Shown here piece by piece: positions 1-8,558 of a DNA stretch of 38,266 nt. The DNA is from an uncultured Prevotellaceae bacterium. Lineage in GTDB: Bacteria > Bacteroidota > Bacteroidia > Bacteroidales > Bacteroidaceae. Every line of letters begins with the position of its first letter. Positions within the stretch are counted from its first letter, which is position 1. The notes beneath the pieces were generated by a model. The model saw nothing but the letters and a program-made list of their open reading frames with translations. It was not told the origin of the DNA and did no database searches. The DNA lies in the NCBI GenBank assembly GCA_902776935.1, contig CACYRS010000020.1, positions 1 through 38,266 on the forward strand, given 5' to 3'. The position numbers and the translations under genes were made by a program.

Positions 1-256
1 CTGCGAGAAGATGGAGAGCCAGCAGGCCAAGAATGCCCCAGCAGTAGTCAAGACAATCCAGAACAAGACTGTCTATGACAAGCTGCCCAACGAGTTCACG
101 CTCTACGACGTTAAGATGGCAAAGGGCCTGGGCTTGGAGGAATCATCCTATCGCAGCATCGTATGCAAGTGGAAGGCCAGTGGATTCATCAAGGAGCAGC
201 CAGCTGATTCCACATCGGCAGACAGGAAAGCACACTACGTAAAACTGTCGGCATGA
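1..256 (+). CDS. C-terminal end of a VirE/DUF3987-type protein (5' end outside window)
   Basis: The reading frame is open from the first bases (Cys-Glu-Lys before the first ATG at 11) to TGA at 254-256, so this is probably the tail of a longer gene and not an 81-residue protein. The tail has a winged-helix pattern: a lead segment DKLPNEFTLYDV, a helix, then a basic helix and strand ending in SGFIKE. This lines up with the last 60 residues of the 806-residue protein at 18520-20940, where ESLPQEFTTKNV is followed by a helix and SGAVKK. The similarity is judged by eye. By analogy it would be the DNA-binding C-terminus of a DUF3987-type primase/helicase-like protein from an accessory region. The alternative, a small stand-alone HTH protein starting at 11, is less likely. 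Confidence 0.6.
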   Translation, partial: CEKMESQQAKNAPAVVKTIQNKTVYDKLPNEFTLYDVKMAKGLGLEESSYRSIVCKWKASGFIKEQPADSTSADRKAHYVKLSA

Positions 257-310
257 AAAATGAATAGCGTTGCCATGTTGCCTATGTTGCGTAAGGTGTA
301 TTACTAATCT

Positions 311-352
311 AAAAAAGAAAGAGGGTGTGTCAAATTTTTGACACACCCTCTT
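311..352. terminator. Bidirectional rho-independent terminator between the DUF3987-type tail and the fructan locus
   Basis: A perfect 14-bp stem (320-333 with 338-351, AGAGGGTGTGTCAA with its complement) closes a 4-nt loop. An A-run at 311-319 becomes a U-tract on the minus strand, and a short T stretch follows on the plus strand. It should end the minus-strand fructan operon, whose last gene stops at 371, and the plus-strand gene that stops at 256. Just before it, at 269-291, GTTGC occurs three times at 8-9 bp spacing. Confidence 0.9.
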
Positions 353-370
353 ATTGCAGGACGTGTATCT

Positions 371-1918
371 TTAGTTCCAAATGCTCTTAAACCGACGCAC
401 TTGAGCCTCATAAGATGCACCTGTGATTGAGAGGCTATTATAAATAGACTTTGGGAATACCAGATTAGTCATAGACATAGAGCCGTCATTTGTAAAGACT
501 TCTACTGATGACTGATCAACAAAGATATCCAAGATAACAGTATTGCCAATAACGTTAAGCGGAGCCTGAATGGAAGGTATAGAGAACGAACCATTAAAAC
601 TGCTCTGACCTGTAGCTGATGTACGATGGGCAGTAATAGTACGGGCTGACGCATTAACATCTATCACATATTTCTCATCAGAGGAATTGCCAAGCGCAAT
701 TGTAGAGTTCTTATCGAGATTGAGGGTAATACGCAACTGATAGGCATCCTTTACATCAAGACTTGAACCTGCCGATTGCCAATTCTCAGCAATATTATCG
801 ATTTCGCTGACAACAGTATTGGCCAGCAATGGCTTACCATCATACTCAATGAGCTTTAACTCACGAGGGAGAGTCATTGCAGAGCGCCAAGGTGAGCAAG
901 GCACAGCACCGGCATACTGCCAGTTATTCATCCAACCGATCATAACCTTGCGATCACCAATATTACTCCAGGTAACACCCGCATAGTTATCCATACCATA
1001 ATCAAGCCATAAAGGATACTCAAGATTGTCAGCTGTGAAAGTAGTTCCATCAAACTTTCCCACGAAGTACATCGTACCAGATCCAAGTAAAGGTCCACCA
1101 GGATTGACGCTGACAATCATTACCCATTTGTCGCCAAACTGAAGCAAGTCGGGACACTCCCACTGCAAACTTGGACGACCGGCCAGAGGAACAAAGAATG
1201 TGCTAAGGTGGCTCCAGGTCTTCAGATCCTTAGAGCCATATAGTTCCACACCCATCTTCCAACCTTTTGCCAAAGCCATAACCCATTGCTTGCTACCTTC
1301 GTGCCAGAAAACTTTGGGATCGCGAAGATTATCATCGTCGTTCTTGATGACAGGATTACCCGCATATCGGGTAAAGTTTTTGCCACCATCTGTGCTATAG
1401 GCAATAGACTCCTGCTGCTTACCATCGTCGCCTGCAGATGTATAGAGAGCAACCATTGCATTGGCACCAAAGCCAGCAGTATTATCCTTGTCAATAACTG
1501 CTGAGCCCGAGAATATTGCACCCAGCTCATCTCGTGTAAGGGCAACATCCTGCTCTGTCCAGTGTACGAGGTCAGTAGAGGTAGCGTGACCCCACGACAT
1601 ATTACCCCAGTCATTACCCTGTGGGTTATACTGATAAAAGAGATGCCATGTTCCATCGACATACACCATACCGTTAGGATCATTCATCCAATTTTTGGAA
1701 GGTGTAAAATGTATCTGAGGACGATACAGTTCATTATAACTTGCCGCTGGTGTCGGTGTATCGCTTGGGTCAGAAGGGGTAACAGGTTGTTCTGGCTGGG
1801 GGTCATCAATCAAAGGATTATAATCCTGTTTGTGATCATCATCTTTTGAACAACCTGCAAAGGTAGCCGCCATTGCGACGGCCACCAATGCTGCAGGAAA
1901 GAAATACCTCTTTTTCAT
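371..1918 (-). CDS. GH32 fructan hydrolase, surface lipoprotein (levanase/inulinase type)
   Basis: A 515-residue beta-fructosidase of glycoside hydrolase family 32, expected to hydrolyse levan or inulin to fructose or fructo-oligosaccharides. The three family motifs are present: WMNDPNG with nucleophile Asp80, the transition-state stabiliser in LRDP (Asp200), and the acid/base Glu254 in WECPDL. A five-bladed propeller should cover about residues 65-370, followed by the beta-sandwich typical of GH32. The start at 1918 is chosen because MKKRYFF begins a clean lipoprotein signal with Cys23 in TFAGC; the ATG 21 bp upstream would only add MFFNWLV. CSKDDD after cleavage resembles the acidic lipoprotein export signal of Bacteroidota, so display on the cell surface is likely. 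It is the last gene of the susC-susD operon. Endo versus exo action cannot be told from sequence alone. Confidence 0.93.
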   Translation of the reverse strand: MKKRYFFPAALVAVAMAATFAGCSKDDDHKQDYNPLIDDPQPEQPVTPSDPSDTPTPAASYNELYRPQIHFTPSKNWMNDPNGMVYVDGTWHLFYQYNPQGNDWGNMSWGHATSTDLVHWTEQDVALTRDELGAIFSGSAVIDKDNTAGFGANAMVALYTSAGDDGKQQESIAYSTDGGKNFTRYAGNPVIKNDDDNLRDPKVFWHEGSKQWVMALAKGWKMGVELYGSKDLKTWSHLSTFFVPLAGRPSLQWECPDLLQFGDKWVMIVSVNPGGPLLGSGTMYFVGKFDGTTFTADNLEYPLWLDYGMDNYAGVTWSNIGDRKVMIGWMNNWQYAGAVPCSPWRSAMTLPRELKLIEYDGKPLLANTVVSEIDNIAENWQSAGSSLDVKDAYQLRITLNLDKNSTIALGNSSDEKYVIDVNASARTITAHRTSATGQSSFNGSFSIPSIQAPLNVIGNTVILDIFVDQSSVEVFTNDGSMSMTNLVFPKSIYNSLSITGASYEAQVRRFKSIWN

Positions 1919-1950
1919 AACTAACCAATTAAAAAACACTCGTAATAAAA

Positions 1951-3447
1951 CTAACGTGTCTTAAGATATTCGAGAGAGTTCTTAGCAAGTGTCAGTACAT
2001 TGTTCTGATAGATGTTATTCTTAGGATGAGCACTCTTGTCTGGTGTACCGTCAGCATTCTTCATTGAGAATTCGCAGCCACCATTACCTATGCAGAGAAG
2101 AGTTCCTTTGAATTCGGTATTGCCTTGCTGAGCCTCCCAGACGTTCAGCTGACTTACCCACCATATCTGGCTATCCCATGTACCAAGCGGATAGACTCCG
2201 TAAGTCTGAGTACACTGTGTGTAACAAGCCTCTTCTGTATTGCCTATACCTGTCCAAAGTGATGGCAGGTTGAAGAACAGACAGTTGTGATCCTCTGTCC
2301 AACCAGGACCCTTGAATGCTATGAGCTTTGTGTCTGCATTTGTCTCTACCTCAAGACCCTTATAGATAGGATGAGTAGAGTGGTCCTTCTTGAACTTATG
2401 GTCAGGATAAAGCTCCACAGCCATTCTCCATACGTCATTGTTAACACCACCAAAACCTGTTCCGATAGCACGGTCGTTGCCCTTCATATCGTCGAGATTT
2501 ACACGGCCCAGATGCCCTGCATAAACTGTAGCGTGGCTCCAAAGCAACAGACTTCCACCATCTTTATACCAATTCCTGATTATAGGTGTAGCTGTCTCAA
2601 CTACTTCTGGCATAGCGAATACTTCTCCCTCGCCAACACCCTCAAGGTCACGCAGCCAAAAGAGTACACGGAACGGATCAACATCAGCAGCACTCTTAAT
2701 ATTTCCGAAGTAGAGATACTGAGCCGTTGGGTAAGTATCATGCAACCACAACCAGGCAGATGCCTCATCATCGTCACCTTTCTCTATAAGCTCCTCAGGA
2801 GTAGCATAAACACTCAGGAAGCCGATTGCCGTCTTACCAATGCGCAGAGAAGACTTTGTTGAAAGCGATGTGCCTTTGTCATTCTTTGCTACCAGTGTTA
2901 CATCCCAGGTGTCACCTGTTTCTACGTCACTGATAATATAGCTTGTAGCAGAACCGCTCAAGGTCTCATTGACAGTCCTCTTGCCATTTGTGGCTGTAAA
3001 GAGGATATTAGATGCATCTGCAGCCTTGTTCCAAACGACAATGGCGTCATAACCGCCAGTCTTGTCAATCTGACTCATCTGTACACCACTGATGCTAGTA
3101 GCACCTTCACGGGTGTAGTTCTTAATAACACCATTAGAGACGTTGCTTCCATCCGTAACCTTAAATACATATTCAAAAGGTACGTTTGTTGGAACATTCT
3201 TATGGATGAAACTGTTACCGCTAACCGTTTCGCTGCTCGAAAGGGTTCCGTTGCGATAAACAGTAACTCGCATCTGGCTGTTCTGAGATGGCCATGTCCA
3301 AGTATAGTCGTCACCAGTAAGTGATCCTGTAATCTGTGTGGCATCTGGGGCAGAGAGCTTCATTGCCTCGCGGTCGATGTCCTTATCCTGACAGGCTGTC
3401 AGGATAAGCGCGAACATCGCCATTATAATGATTGAAATCTTTTTCAT
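1951..3447 (-). CDS. DUF4960-type surface glycan-binding lipoprotein of the fructan locus
   Basis: A 498-residue lipoprotein (lipobox LTAC, Cys19, then QDKDID). Two fibronectin-III-like segments fill about residues 30-200. The rest (about 205-495) is a Trp-rich domain, with WLWLHDTYPTAQYLYFGN, WSHATVYAGHLGR and LGTWDSQIWWVSQLNVWE, that I recognise as DUF4960. In Bacteroides thetaiotaomicron a protein of this type sits beside SusD in the levan locus and binds fructan on the cell surface. Position between susD and GH32, with gaps of 40 and 32 bp, supports the same role here: a non-enzymatic SusE-like glycan binder that holds polysaccharide near the SusCD pore. Binding specificity is inferred from context. 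Confidence 0.82.
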   Translation of the reverse strand: MKKISIIIMAMFALILTACQDKDIDREAMKLSAPDATQITGSLTGDDYTWTWPSQNSQMRVTVYRNGTLSSSETVSGNSFIHKNVPTNVPFEYVFKVTDGSNVSNGVIKNYTREGATSISGVQMSQIDKTGGYDAIVVWNKAADASNILFTATNGKRTVNETLSGSATSYIISDVETGDTWDVTLVAKNDKGTSLSTKSSLRIGKTAIGFLSVYATPEELIEKGDDDEASAWLWLHDTYPTAQYLYFGNIKSAADVDPFRVLFWLRDLEGVGEGEVFAMPEVVETATPIIRNWYKDGGSLLLWSHATVYAGHLGRVNLDDMKGNDRAIGTGFGGVNNDVWRMAVELYPDHKFKKDHSTHPIYKGLEVETNADTKLIAFKGPGWTEDHNCLFFNLPSLWTGIGNTEEACYTQCTQTYGVYPLGTWDSQIWWVSQLNVWEAQQGNTEFKGTLLCIGNGGCEFSMKNADGTPDKSAHPKNNIYQNNVLTLAKNSLEYLKTR

Positions 3448-3487
3448 AACTATTAATTCTTAATTCTTAACTATTAACTCTTAACTA

Positions 3488-5230
3488 TTAATTGTATCCC
3501 TTGTTCTGGGTGTACAGTCCAGGTACATAATAGAGCTGGATATAAGGCAGAGGGAAGTACTCGTTTTTACCAGATGTGAAATGAGCATCCTTGTAATACT
3601 GGGCATATGTCTGGCCTTCATAAACAGAGTTTTGCTCAACCTCAAAGAAAGCATTAAGAGTCTGTGAAGCGATACCCCAACGGCGCAGATCGAAGAAACG
3701 GTTGTTCTCCATAGCCATCTCCAGACGGCGCTCCCATTGCAAGCATTGGCGAGCCTTCTCCTTTGTACTGAAATAACTTACAGGATAGAGTGCGATCTCA
3801 CACTGGTCTGCAGCGTATGCGATGTGCTTGCTTACAGAGTTCTTAGCTCGCTGACGGATGTCGTTGATGATGGTACGTGCCTCTTCCAGTGAACCTGTCT
3901 CGATGAGAGCCTCAGCGCGCATCAGCATAACGTCAGTATAACGGAATACGTAATCGTTCATAGCGAAAGCCTGCCAAGGATTGTCGAAGGTCTCACCCTT
4001 GCTGCGCTGTGGCACCTCTTTCAAAGAAGCATAGTAACCATAGGTGTTAGGAGTACGTGAGTTGTCCTTTGTCATAGTGTACTCTGCCTCGTACTTGTAT
4101 GGGAAGGTAGGCATGCCAACTGTATGGAAAAGACGTGGATCCCACTTCTGTGCATTGGGTACACCATTCGTTGGATAGGCTATCTCCTTATTATAGTCAT
4201 CGAACATAGGCAGACCATCCTTTGTCTTAAATGCGTTCACCAGGTTCTGTGTTGGCTTATGGAAGTCCCATCCGCATGACCACATCTGCCAGCAGCCATT
4301 AAGCATGTTACTCCAGTTGGCACGACCATATAGAGTATTATCGTCCTGATAGTCAGAGTGCTGTACTGCAAAAACGCTCTCTTTAGAGTTCTTATACTCT
4401 GGGAGGAAGATATCGCCAAAATCCTCAAGATAACCATACTGAGAGTTCTGAACTTCCTGGGTATATTTCAGCACTTCCTGCATATATTGGTTACTGATAT
4501 GATTTACACCAGTAGAAGCCTCGTAGCCATCGCCCCAAGCGAGAGTAAGATAACACTTGGCCAAATAGGCAGCAGCAGCAATCTTGTTAGCGCGACCTCC
4601 ATCGGCCTGTTTAGCTGGTAGCACATCATAAGCTGCCTTGAAGTCAGCAATAATCTTTTCCATCAACTCCTGATGAGTGAACTGGTTGTTAGGAGTCTGC
4701 TCCTCTGTGTGGTTCCTATATACTTCCTCATCTACCCAGGGCACCTGATTCCAAAGCTGGATAAGCTTAAAATAGAAATGAGCACGCAAGAAACGAACCT
4801 CACCCTCACGGATGGCCTTTGTAGCAGCACCAAGCTTATCATCGCCATAGTTCTCAAGAGATACAAGTGCACGGTTACAACGACTGACAGAGCAATAGAG
4901 GTGATACCATAACTCGTCCATATGATCAGGTGTAGATGCTGTCAGTGTAGACCATACTTCTACTGGATGATAGTTGGTATCAGTAGTACCAGAACCACCT
5001 TTCATGGCATCATCACTACTAACGTCGCCATAAGGCCACATATTGAATGGATAAGTATACCAGTCATCGCCCAACTTGGCATAAGCAGCAGTCACCATTT
5101 CATCTGGTTGACTCATTGCAAGATCCTCACTGATGACGCCTTTGGGCTCAACGTCTATGAAATCGTTGCAGGAAGTAAGCGTACCGCAAACGATCAGACC
5201 TGCGCATATTGCTTTATATATTGTCTTCAT
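3488..5230 (-). CDS. susD: SusD/RagB-family fructan-binding lipoprotein
   Basis: A 580-residue SusD homologue, of usual length for the family. The signal peptide ends in a lipobox (GTLTSC, Cys21) followed by NDFIDVEPKG, a classic SusD start. The TPR-rich helical part contains YHLYCSVSRCNRALV and the RFLRAHFYFKLIQLWNQVPWVDE segment region, and the C-terminal part has the family hallmark QWERRLEMAMENNRFFDLRRWG followed by NEYFPLPYIQ. It forms the lid on the SusC pore and passes oligosaccharides to it. It lies 45 bp downstream of susC in the same transcription unit. Fructan specificity is inferred from the adjoining GH32 and DUF4960 genes. Confidence 0.96.
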   Translation of the reverse strand: MKTIYKAICAGLIVCGTLTSCNDFIDVEPKGVISEDLAMSQPDEMVTAAYAKLGDDWYTYPFNMWPYGDVSSDDAMKGGSGTTDTNYHPVEVWSTLTASTPDHMDELWYHLYCSVSRCNRALVSLENYGDDKLGAATKAIREGEVRFLRAHFYFKLIQLWNQVPWVDEEVYRNHTEEQTPNNQFTHQELMEKIIADFKAAYDVLPAKQADGGRANKIAAAAYLAKCYLTLAWGDGYEASTGVNHISNQYMQEVLKYTQEVQNSQYGYLEDFGDIFLPEYKNSKESVFAVQHSDYQDDNTLYGRANWSNMLNGCWQMWSCGWDFHKPTQNLVNAFKTKDGLPMFDDYNKEIAYPTNGVPNAQKWDPRLFHTVGMPTFPYKYEAEYTMTKDNSRTPNTYGYYASLKEVPQRSKGETFDNPWQAFAMNDYVFRYTDVMLMRAEALIETGSLEEARTIINDIRQRAKNSVSKHIAYAADQCEIALYPVSYFSTKEKARQCLQWERRLEMAMENNRFFDLRRWGIASQTLNAFFEVEQNSVYEGQTYAQYYKDAHFTSGKNEYFPLPYIQLYYVPGLYTQNKGYN

Positions 5231-5275
5231 AATCTTTTTCTTTTATTACTTTTTACCTTTTTACTTTTCATTCCG

Positions 5276-8200
5276 TTAGAACGATGTCTGGATTCCAAAT
5301 GATATGCTTGTGCTATTAGGATACATCCAACGTGGGTTCTCAGGATCAGGACATGTCAGAGAACTGCTCTTAATGGTGAGCAAATTGTGTCCTGATATAT
5401 ATACACGGGCACTTGTCATGTTCAGTCTGCCAATAAGACTCTTTGGCAAGTTGTAGCCAATCTGTACCTGACGAAGCTTAGCATATGAACCATTCTCTAC
5501 GAAGTAAGTAGAAGTGCGATTCTCGTTACCGGTATTATTTGTGGTAAGAGCAGGAATGGTACTACCTGTGTTAGCGGTAGTCCATGCATCGAGCATACGA
5601 TTACCCTTGTTAGAACCAGCGTCTGTGATACTGTAGAAGTCAGTCTGGAACTTCTGATCGTTATATACATCCTGACCAGCTACACCCTGCCAGAACATAT
5701 TGAAGTCGAAATCCTTATAACTGAGATCAACATTCAGACCCCATGAGAAATTGGGTACAGGACTGAAAATCCAGGTCTGATCATGCTCATTGATTACACC
5801 ATTACCATCGAGATCGGCATACTTAAGACCACCTACACGTGCATTATCCTGACCACTTGCAAGAACCTCTTCCCGGCTTTGGAAAAGACCATCAACAACA
5901 TAACCTACTATTGATCCATAAGGACGTCCCGACTCTACTAGATTCTCCTTAGATGTATGAACGTATGATCCGGTAGTCGTCTCAGGCAGATAAGTAACCT
6001 TAGAGCGATAGAAGTCAACATTTCCGTTAATGTTGTATGACAACCCATAGGCTGTTGTATGGCGATAGCCAAGTGAGAACTCCATACCCCAGTTCTGAAG
6101 ACTTGGGCCGTTGAGCCAGCTTGCGCCACCTTCACCCATCGAACCAAGATAAGCAGGATTAATCAGCATGTCCTTTACTTTTTTAATATAGGTGTCAAAT
6201 GTACCATAGACAGAGCTTCCAAGGAAACGGAAGTCAAGTCCGGCATTCCACTGCTCAGTGGTCTCCCACTTCAAGTCGTTGTTCTGGGCCTGTGTGGCAC
6301 GGAAACCTGAGGGGAATATACCGCTCCCCTGAAGAGCGAGGTCGTAGGCTGTAGATTCGTTACGACCGCCACCGTAGGTAGCTGCATAGAGTCCATAGCG
6401 GGCATAGTTTGAGATAGCCTGATTACCTGTCTGACCCCAAGAAGCACGAATCTTCAGGTCATCAATCCAATCCTGTCCGAGGTGCTGAGAGATACGATAA
6501 CCGAGGGTGGCAGCTGGGAAGGTACCATAACGGAAGTTCTCACCAAAACGGCTTGAACCGTCATGACGAATCGTGAACGAAGCGAGCAAGAGGTCTTTCC
6601 AGTTATAATCAACCTTACCGAAGAATGAAACAAGATTGTAGCCTTCCTGTATACCACTTGCACGCTGAGTGCCAGTTGCAGCATCAGGATACATATAATC
6701 ATAGTTCTCGAGGGCGAACATCTGCGCATAGGCATTTGAGTGCTCATCTATGTCTCTGTGGAGCTCAATACCACCCAATACGATAAACGAGTGGTCAACA
6801 CCAATGTTGAAGTTATAATTGGCCGTATTAGACCATGTCCACTTGGTAGAGGTCTTGGCACCCATGCTGGCTGACGGAGTTGAGTTGTTAACAACATCCG
6901 AATGCCATGTATAAGTGACGCTATGGATATTCTCCGACCACAAGTCAAGACCAAAGTTTGAACGGAGCAGCAGTCCTTTGATTGGTTCGATATTAACGAA
7001 CGCATTACCAAATATACGCCACATCTTCAGGCGGTTATCACGGTTATGATACAGCTCACGCAGAGGGTTCTGGCGATCGCTCATGCCACCTACCGGACCA
7101 GAGAATGTAATACCATCTTCTTCGTAAACAGGCACTGTTGGGGCCATTTTCAAAGCATTCTCCAATGGCTGGCAGTCAACCTGATTAGAATATGTAATAG
7201 TTGCATTCTCACCCACGGTAATCATCTTATTTACCTTGAAGCTGGTATTGATACGAGCAGAGAAACTTTCAAAGTCTGTATATTTCAGAATACCCTCGTT
7301 CTTCTTGTAGCCAAAAGAGAAGAGAGCTGATGATTTATCTGAAGCCTTGGATATCGAGAGGTCGTAATTCTGTGAGAAGCCTGTGCGAGAAATGGCATCG
7401 AGCCAGTCTGTATCACTGTAACGCATAGTGCGCTTAGAATTGATATATCCATCGTAAAGACCATTTACAGTGAAGTTGCGCATCTCACCTGTTGCCGGAT
7501 CATAAGCACTGATTGGAGTGCCTGCAGAGGCATTAAGTGTCAATCCGTAATTATTTGCATACTGCTCAGGATCAAGACCATCGTTCATGGCTGCCTGAGC
7601 CATTGATGTGGCATACTCTGCCGAGTTGGCAAGTTTCATCATGGTCTGAGAATTGTAGAACTGAGCAGTCAGGTTTGCAGAGAAGTCTACCTTTACCTTA
7701 TCGCCCTTCTTACCACTACGAGTAGTGATGATTATTACACCATTAGCAGCGCGACTACCATAGATAGAAGCAGAAGCAGCATCCTTCAACACCTGCATTG
7801 ACTCGATATCGTTCATGTTCAGTGTATTCAGGTTGGTGGTTGTGGGCACACCGTCGATAACGAACAGAGGATCCTGCGATGAGTTGAAAGAACCGATACC
7901 ACGAATGCGGACGGTACCTGCACCTACAGGTGAGCCATTAGAGGTAATGGTCATTCCAGGTACCTTACCCTGCAAAGCTCGCATAGGGTCTGTATCTGAA
8001 GAAGTCTTCAAGTCTTTTGTCTCAACTACTGAAACTGAGCCCGTCAAGTCAGCTTTGCGTTGTGTCTGATAACCTGTTACAACGACTTCAGCCAGTTCTT
8101 TAGCATTGTCCTTAAGAGTTACCTGCATGCCATTCTTAGCTGGCAGCTCCTGTGTAGCATAGCCGATATAGGAAAAGACAAGAGTCTTTCCCTCAGCGAC

Positions 8201-8398
8201 CTTAATCTTAAAGTTACCGTCGAAATCGGTGATTGTTCCGTTCGAGGTTCCTTTCTCCATTACTGTGGCTCCGATGACCGTCTCGCCTGTGGCGTCGACT
8301 ACAGTACCACTGATCTCGCTCTGCGCGTACATTATAGTACTTGTCAGAAGAGCTAACAAACTTAGAAAAAGTTTCTTTAGTTGTTCCATTGTTGACAT
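5276..8398 (-). CDS. susC: SusC/RagA-family TonB-dependent outer-membrane transporter
   Basis: A 1040-residue TonB-linked outer-membrane protein. A signal peptide ending MYAQ is followed by a carboxypeptidase-D-like domain (about 27-105: GTVVDATGETVIGATV, TDFDGNFKI), a TonB-box region (LAEVVVTGY), the plug domain (about 110-230, with VPGMTI, VRIRGIGSFN, PLFVIDGVP and SIYGSRAANGVIIITT) and a long beta-barrel ending in an aromatic residue (IQTSF). With SusD it imports oligosaccharides into the periplasm using TonB energy. The start is taken at 8398; an ATG at 8389 would give the same protein minus three residues. A -7 box at 8439-8447 and the dyad at 8473-8538 lie upstream. Confidence 0.97.
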   Translation of the reverse strand: MSTMEQLKKLFLSLLALLTSTIMYAQSEISGTVVDATGETVIGATVMEKGTSNGTITDFDGNFKIKVAEGKTLVFSYIGYATQELPAKNGMQVTLKDNAKELAEVVVTGYQTQRKADLTGSVSVVETKDLKTSSDTDPMRALQGKVPGMTITSNGSPVGAGTVRIRGIGSFNSSQDPLFVIDGVPTTTNLNTLNMNDIESMQVLKDAASASIYGSRAANGVIIITTRSGKKGDKVKVDFSANLTAQFYNSQTMMKLANSAEYATSMAQAAMNDGLDPEQYANNYGLTLNASAGTPISAYDPATGEMRNFTVNGLYDGYINSKRTMRYSDTDWLDAISRTGFSQNYDLSISKASDKSSALFSFGYKKNEGILKYTDFESFSARINTSFKVNKMITVGENATITYSNQVDCQPLENALKMAPTVPVYEEDGITFSGPVGGMSDRQNPLRELYHNRDNRLKMWRIFGNAFVNIEPIKGLLLRSNFGLDLWSENIHSVTYTWHSDVVNNSTPSASMGAKTSTKWTWSNTANYNFNIGVDHSFIVLGGIELHRDIDEHSNAYAQMFALENYDYMYPDAATGTQRASGIQEGYNLVSFFGKVDYNWKDLLLASFTIRHDGSSRFGENFRYGTFPAATLGYRISQHLGQDWIDDLKIRASWGQTGNQAISNYARYGLYAATYGGGRNESTAYDLALQGSGIFPSGFRATQAQNNDLKWETTEQWNAGLDFRFLGSSVYGTFDTYIKKVKDMLINPAYLGSMGEGGASWLNGPSLQNWGMEFSLGYRHTTAYGLSYNINGNVDFYRSKVTYLPETTTGSYVHTSKENLVESGRPYGSIVGYVVDGLFQSREEVLASGQDNARVGGLKYADLDGNGVINEHDQTWIFSPVPNFSWGLNVDLSYKDFDFNMFWQGVAGQDVYNDQKFQTDFYSITDAGSNKGNRMLDAWTTANTGSTIPALTTNNTGNENRTSTYFVENGSYAKLRQVQIGYNLPKSLIGRLNMTSARVYISGHNLLTIKSSSLTCPDPENPRWMYPNSTSISFGIQTSF

Positions 8399-8438
8399 TT
8401 TAAATTGATTAGTACTCTTGTGAATTAAATTTTCTGCT

Positions 8439-8447
8439 GCAAAAGTA
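8439..8447 (-). promoter_or_regulatory. Putative -7 box for the susC operon
   Basis: On the minus strand this reads TACTTTTGC, matching the Bacteroidota -7 consensus TAnnTTTGC. Transcription would start near 8432, giving a leader of about 35 nt before susC. No good TTTG -33 box is visible at the usual spacing, which fits a promoter that needs an activator. Confidence 0.6.
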
Positions 8448-8472
8448 CAAACCTATTAGGATATAGTATATA

Positions 8473-8538
8473 AAATATCGTTCATTGCACCCCAAAATTG
8501 TTACATGTAACATATTTGCGATGAAATGAACGATTTTT
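8473..8538. promoter_or_regulatory. Nested dyad-symmetric operator candidate upstream of susC
   Basis: Three levels of inverted symmetry share one centre at 8505.5. The core is a perfect 14-bp palindrome, TGTTACATGTAACA (8499-8512). Outside it CAAA/TTTG pair at 8493-8496 and 8515-8518. The outer arms ATCGTTCAT (8477-8485) and ATGAACGAT (8526-8534) are exact complements, extended by AAA/TTT at 8473-8475 and 8536-8538. The centre is about 73 bp upstream of the predicted susC transcription start, a normal distance for an AraC-type activator. The likely ligand is the AraC domain encoded just beside it at 8559-10133. That assignment is inferred. Confidence 0.7.
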
Positions 8539-8558
8539 GCTAATCAAATATATGGTAG

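Noticed and set aside
2287-2862. Open frames of 60-210 codons antisense to susC, susD, infB, gpmI and other genes
   Set aside because: They lie opposite strongly supported genes, have odd composition (runs of Cys, His, Ile or Ser) and no family resemblance.
8473-8538. The nested dyad as a terminator for the regulator gene
   Set aside because: No T-run follows it on the minus strand, and its symmetry is interrupted in the pattern of protein half-sites and not of one continuous stem.
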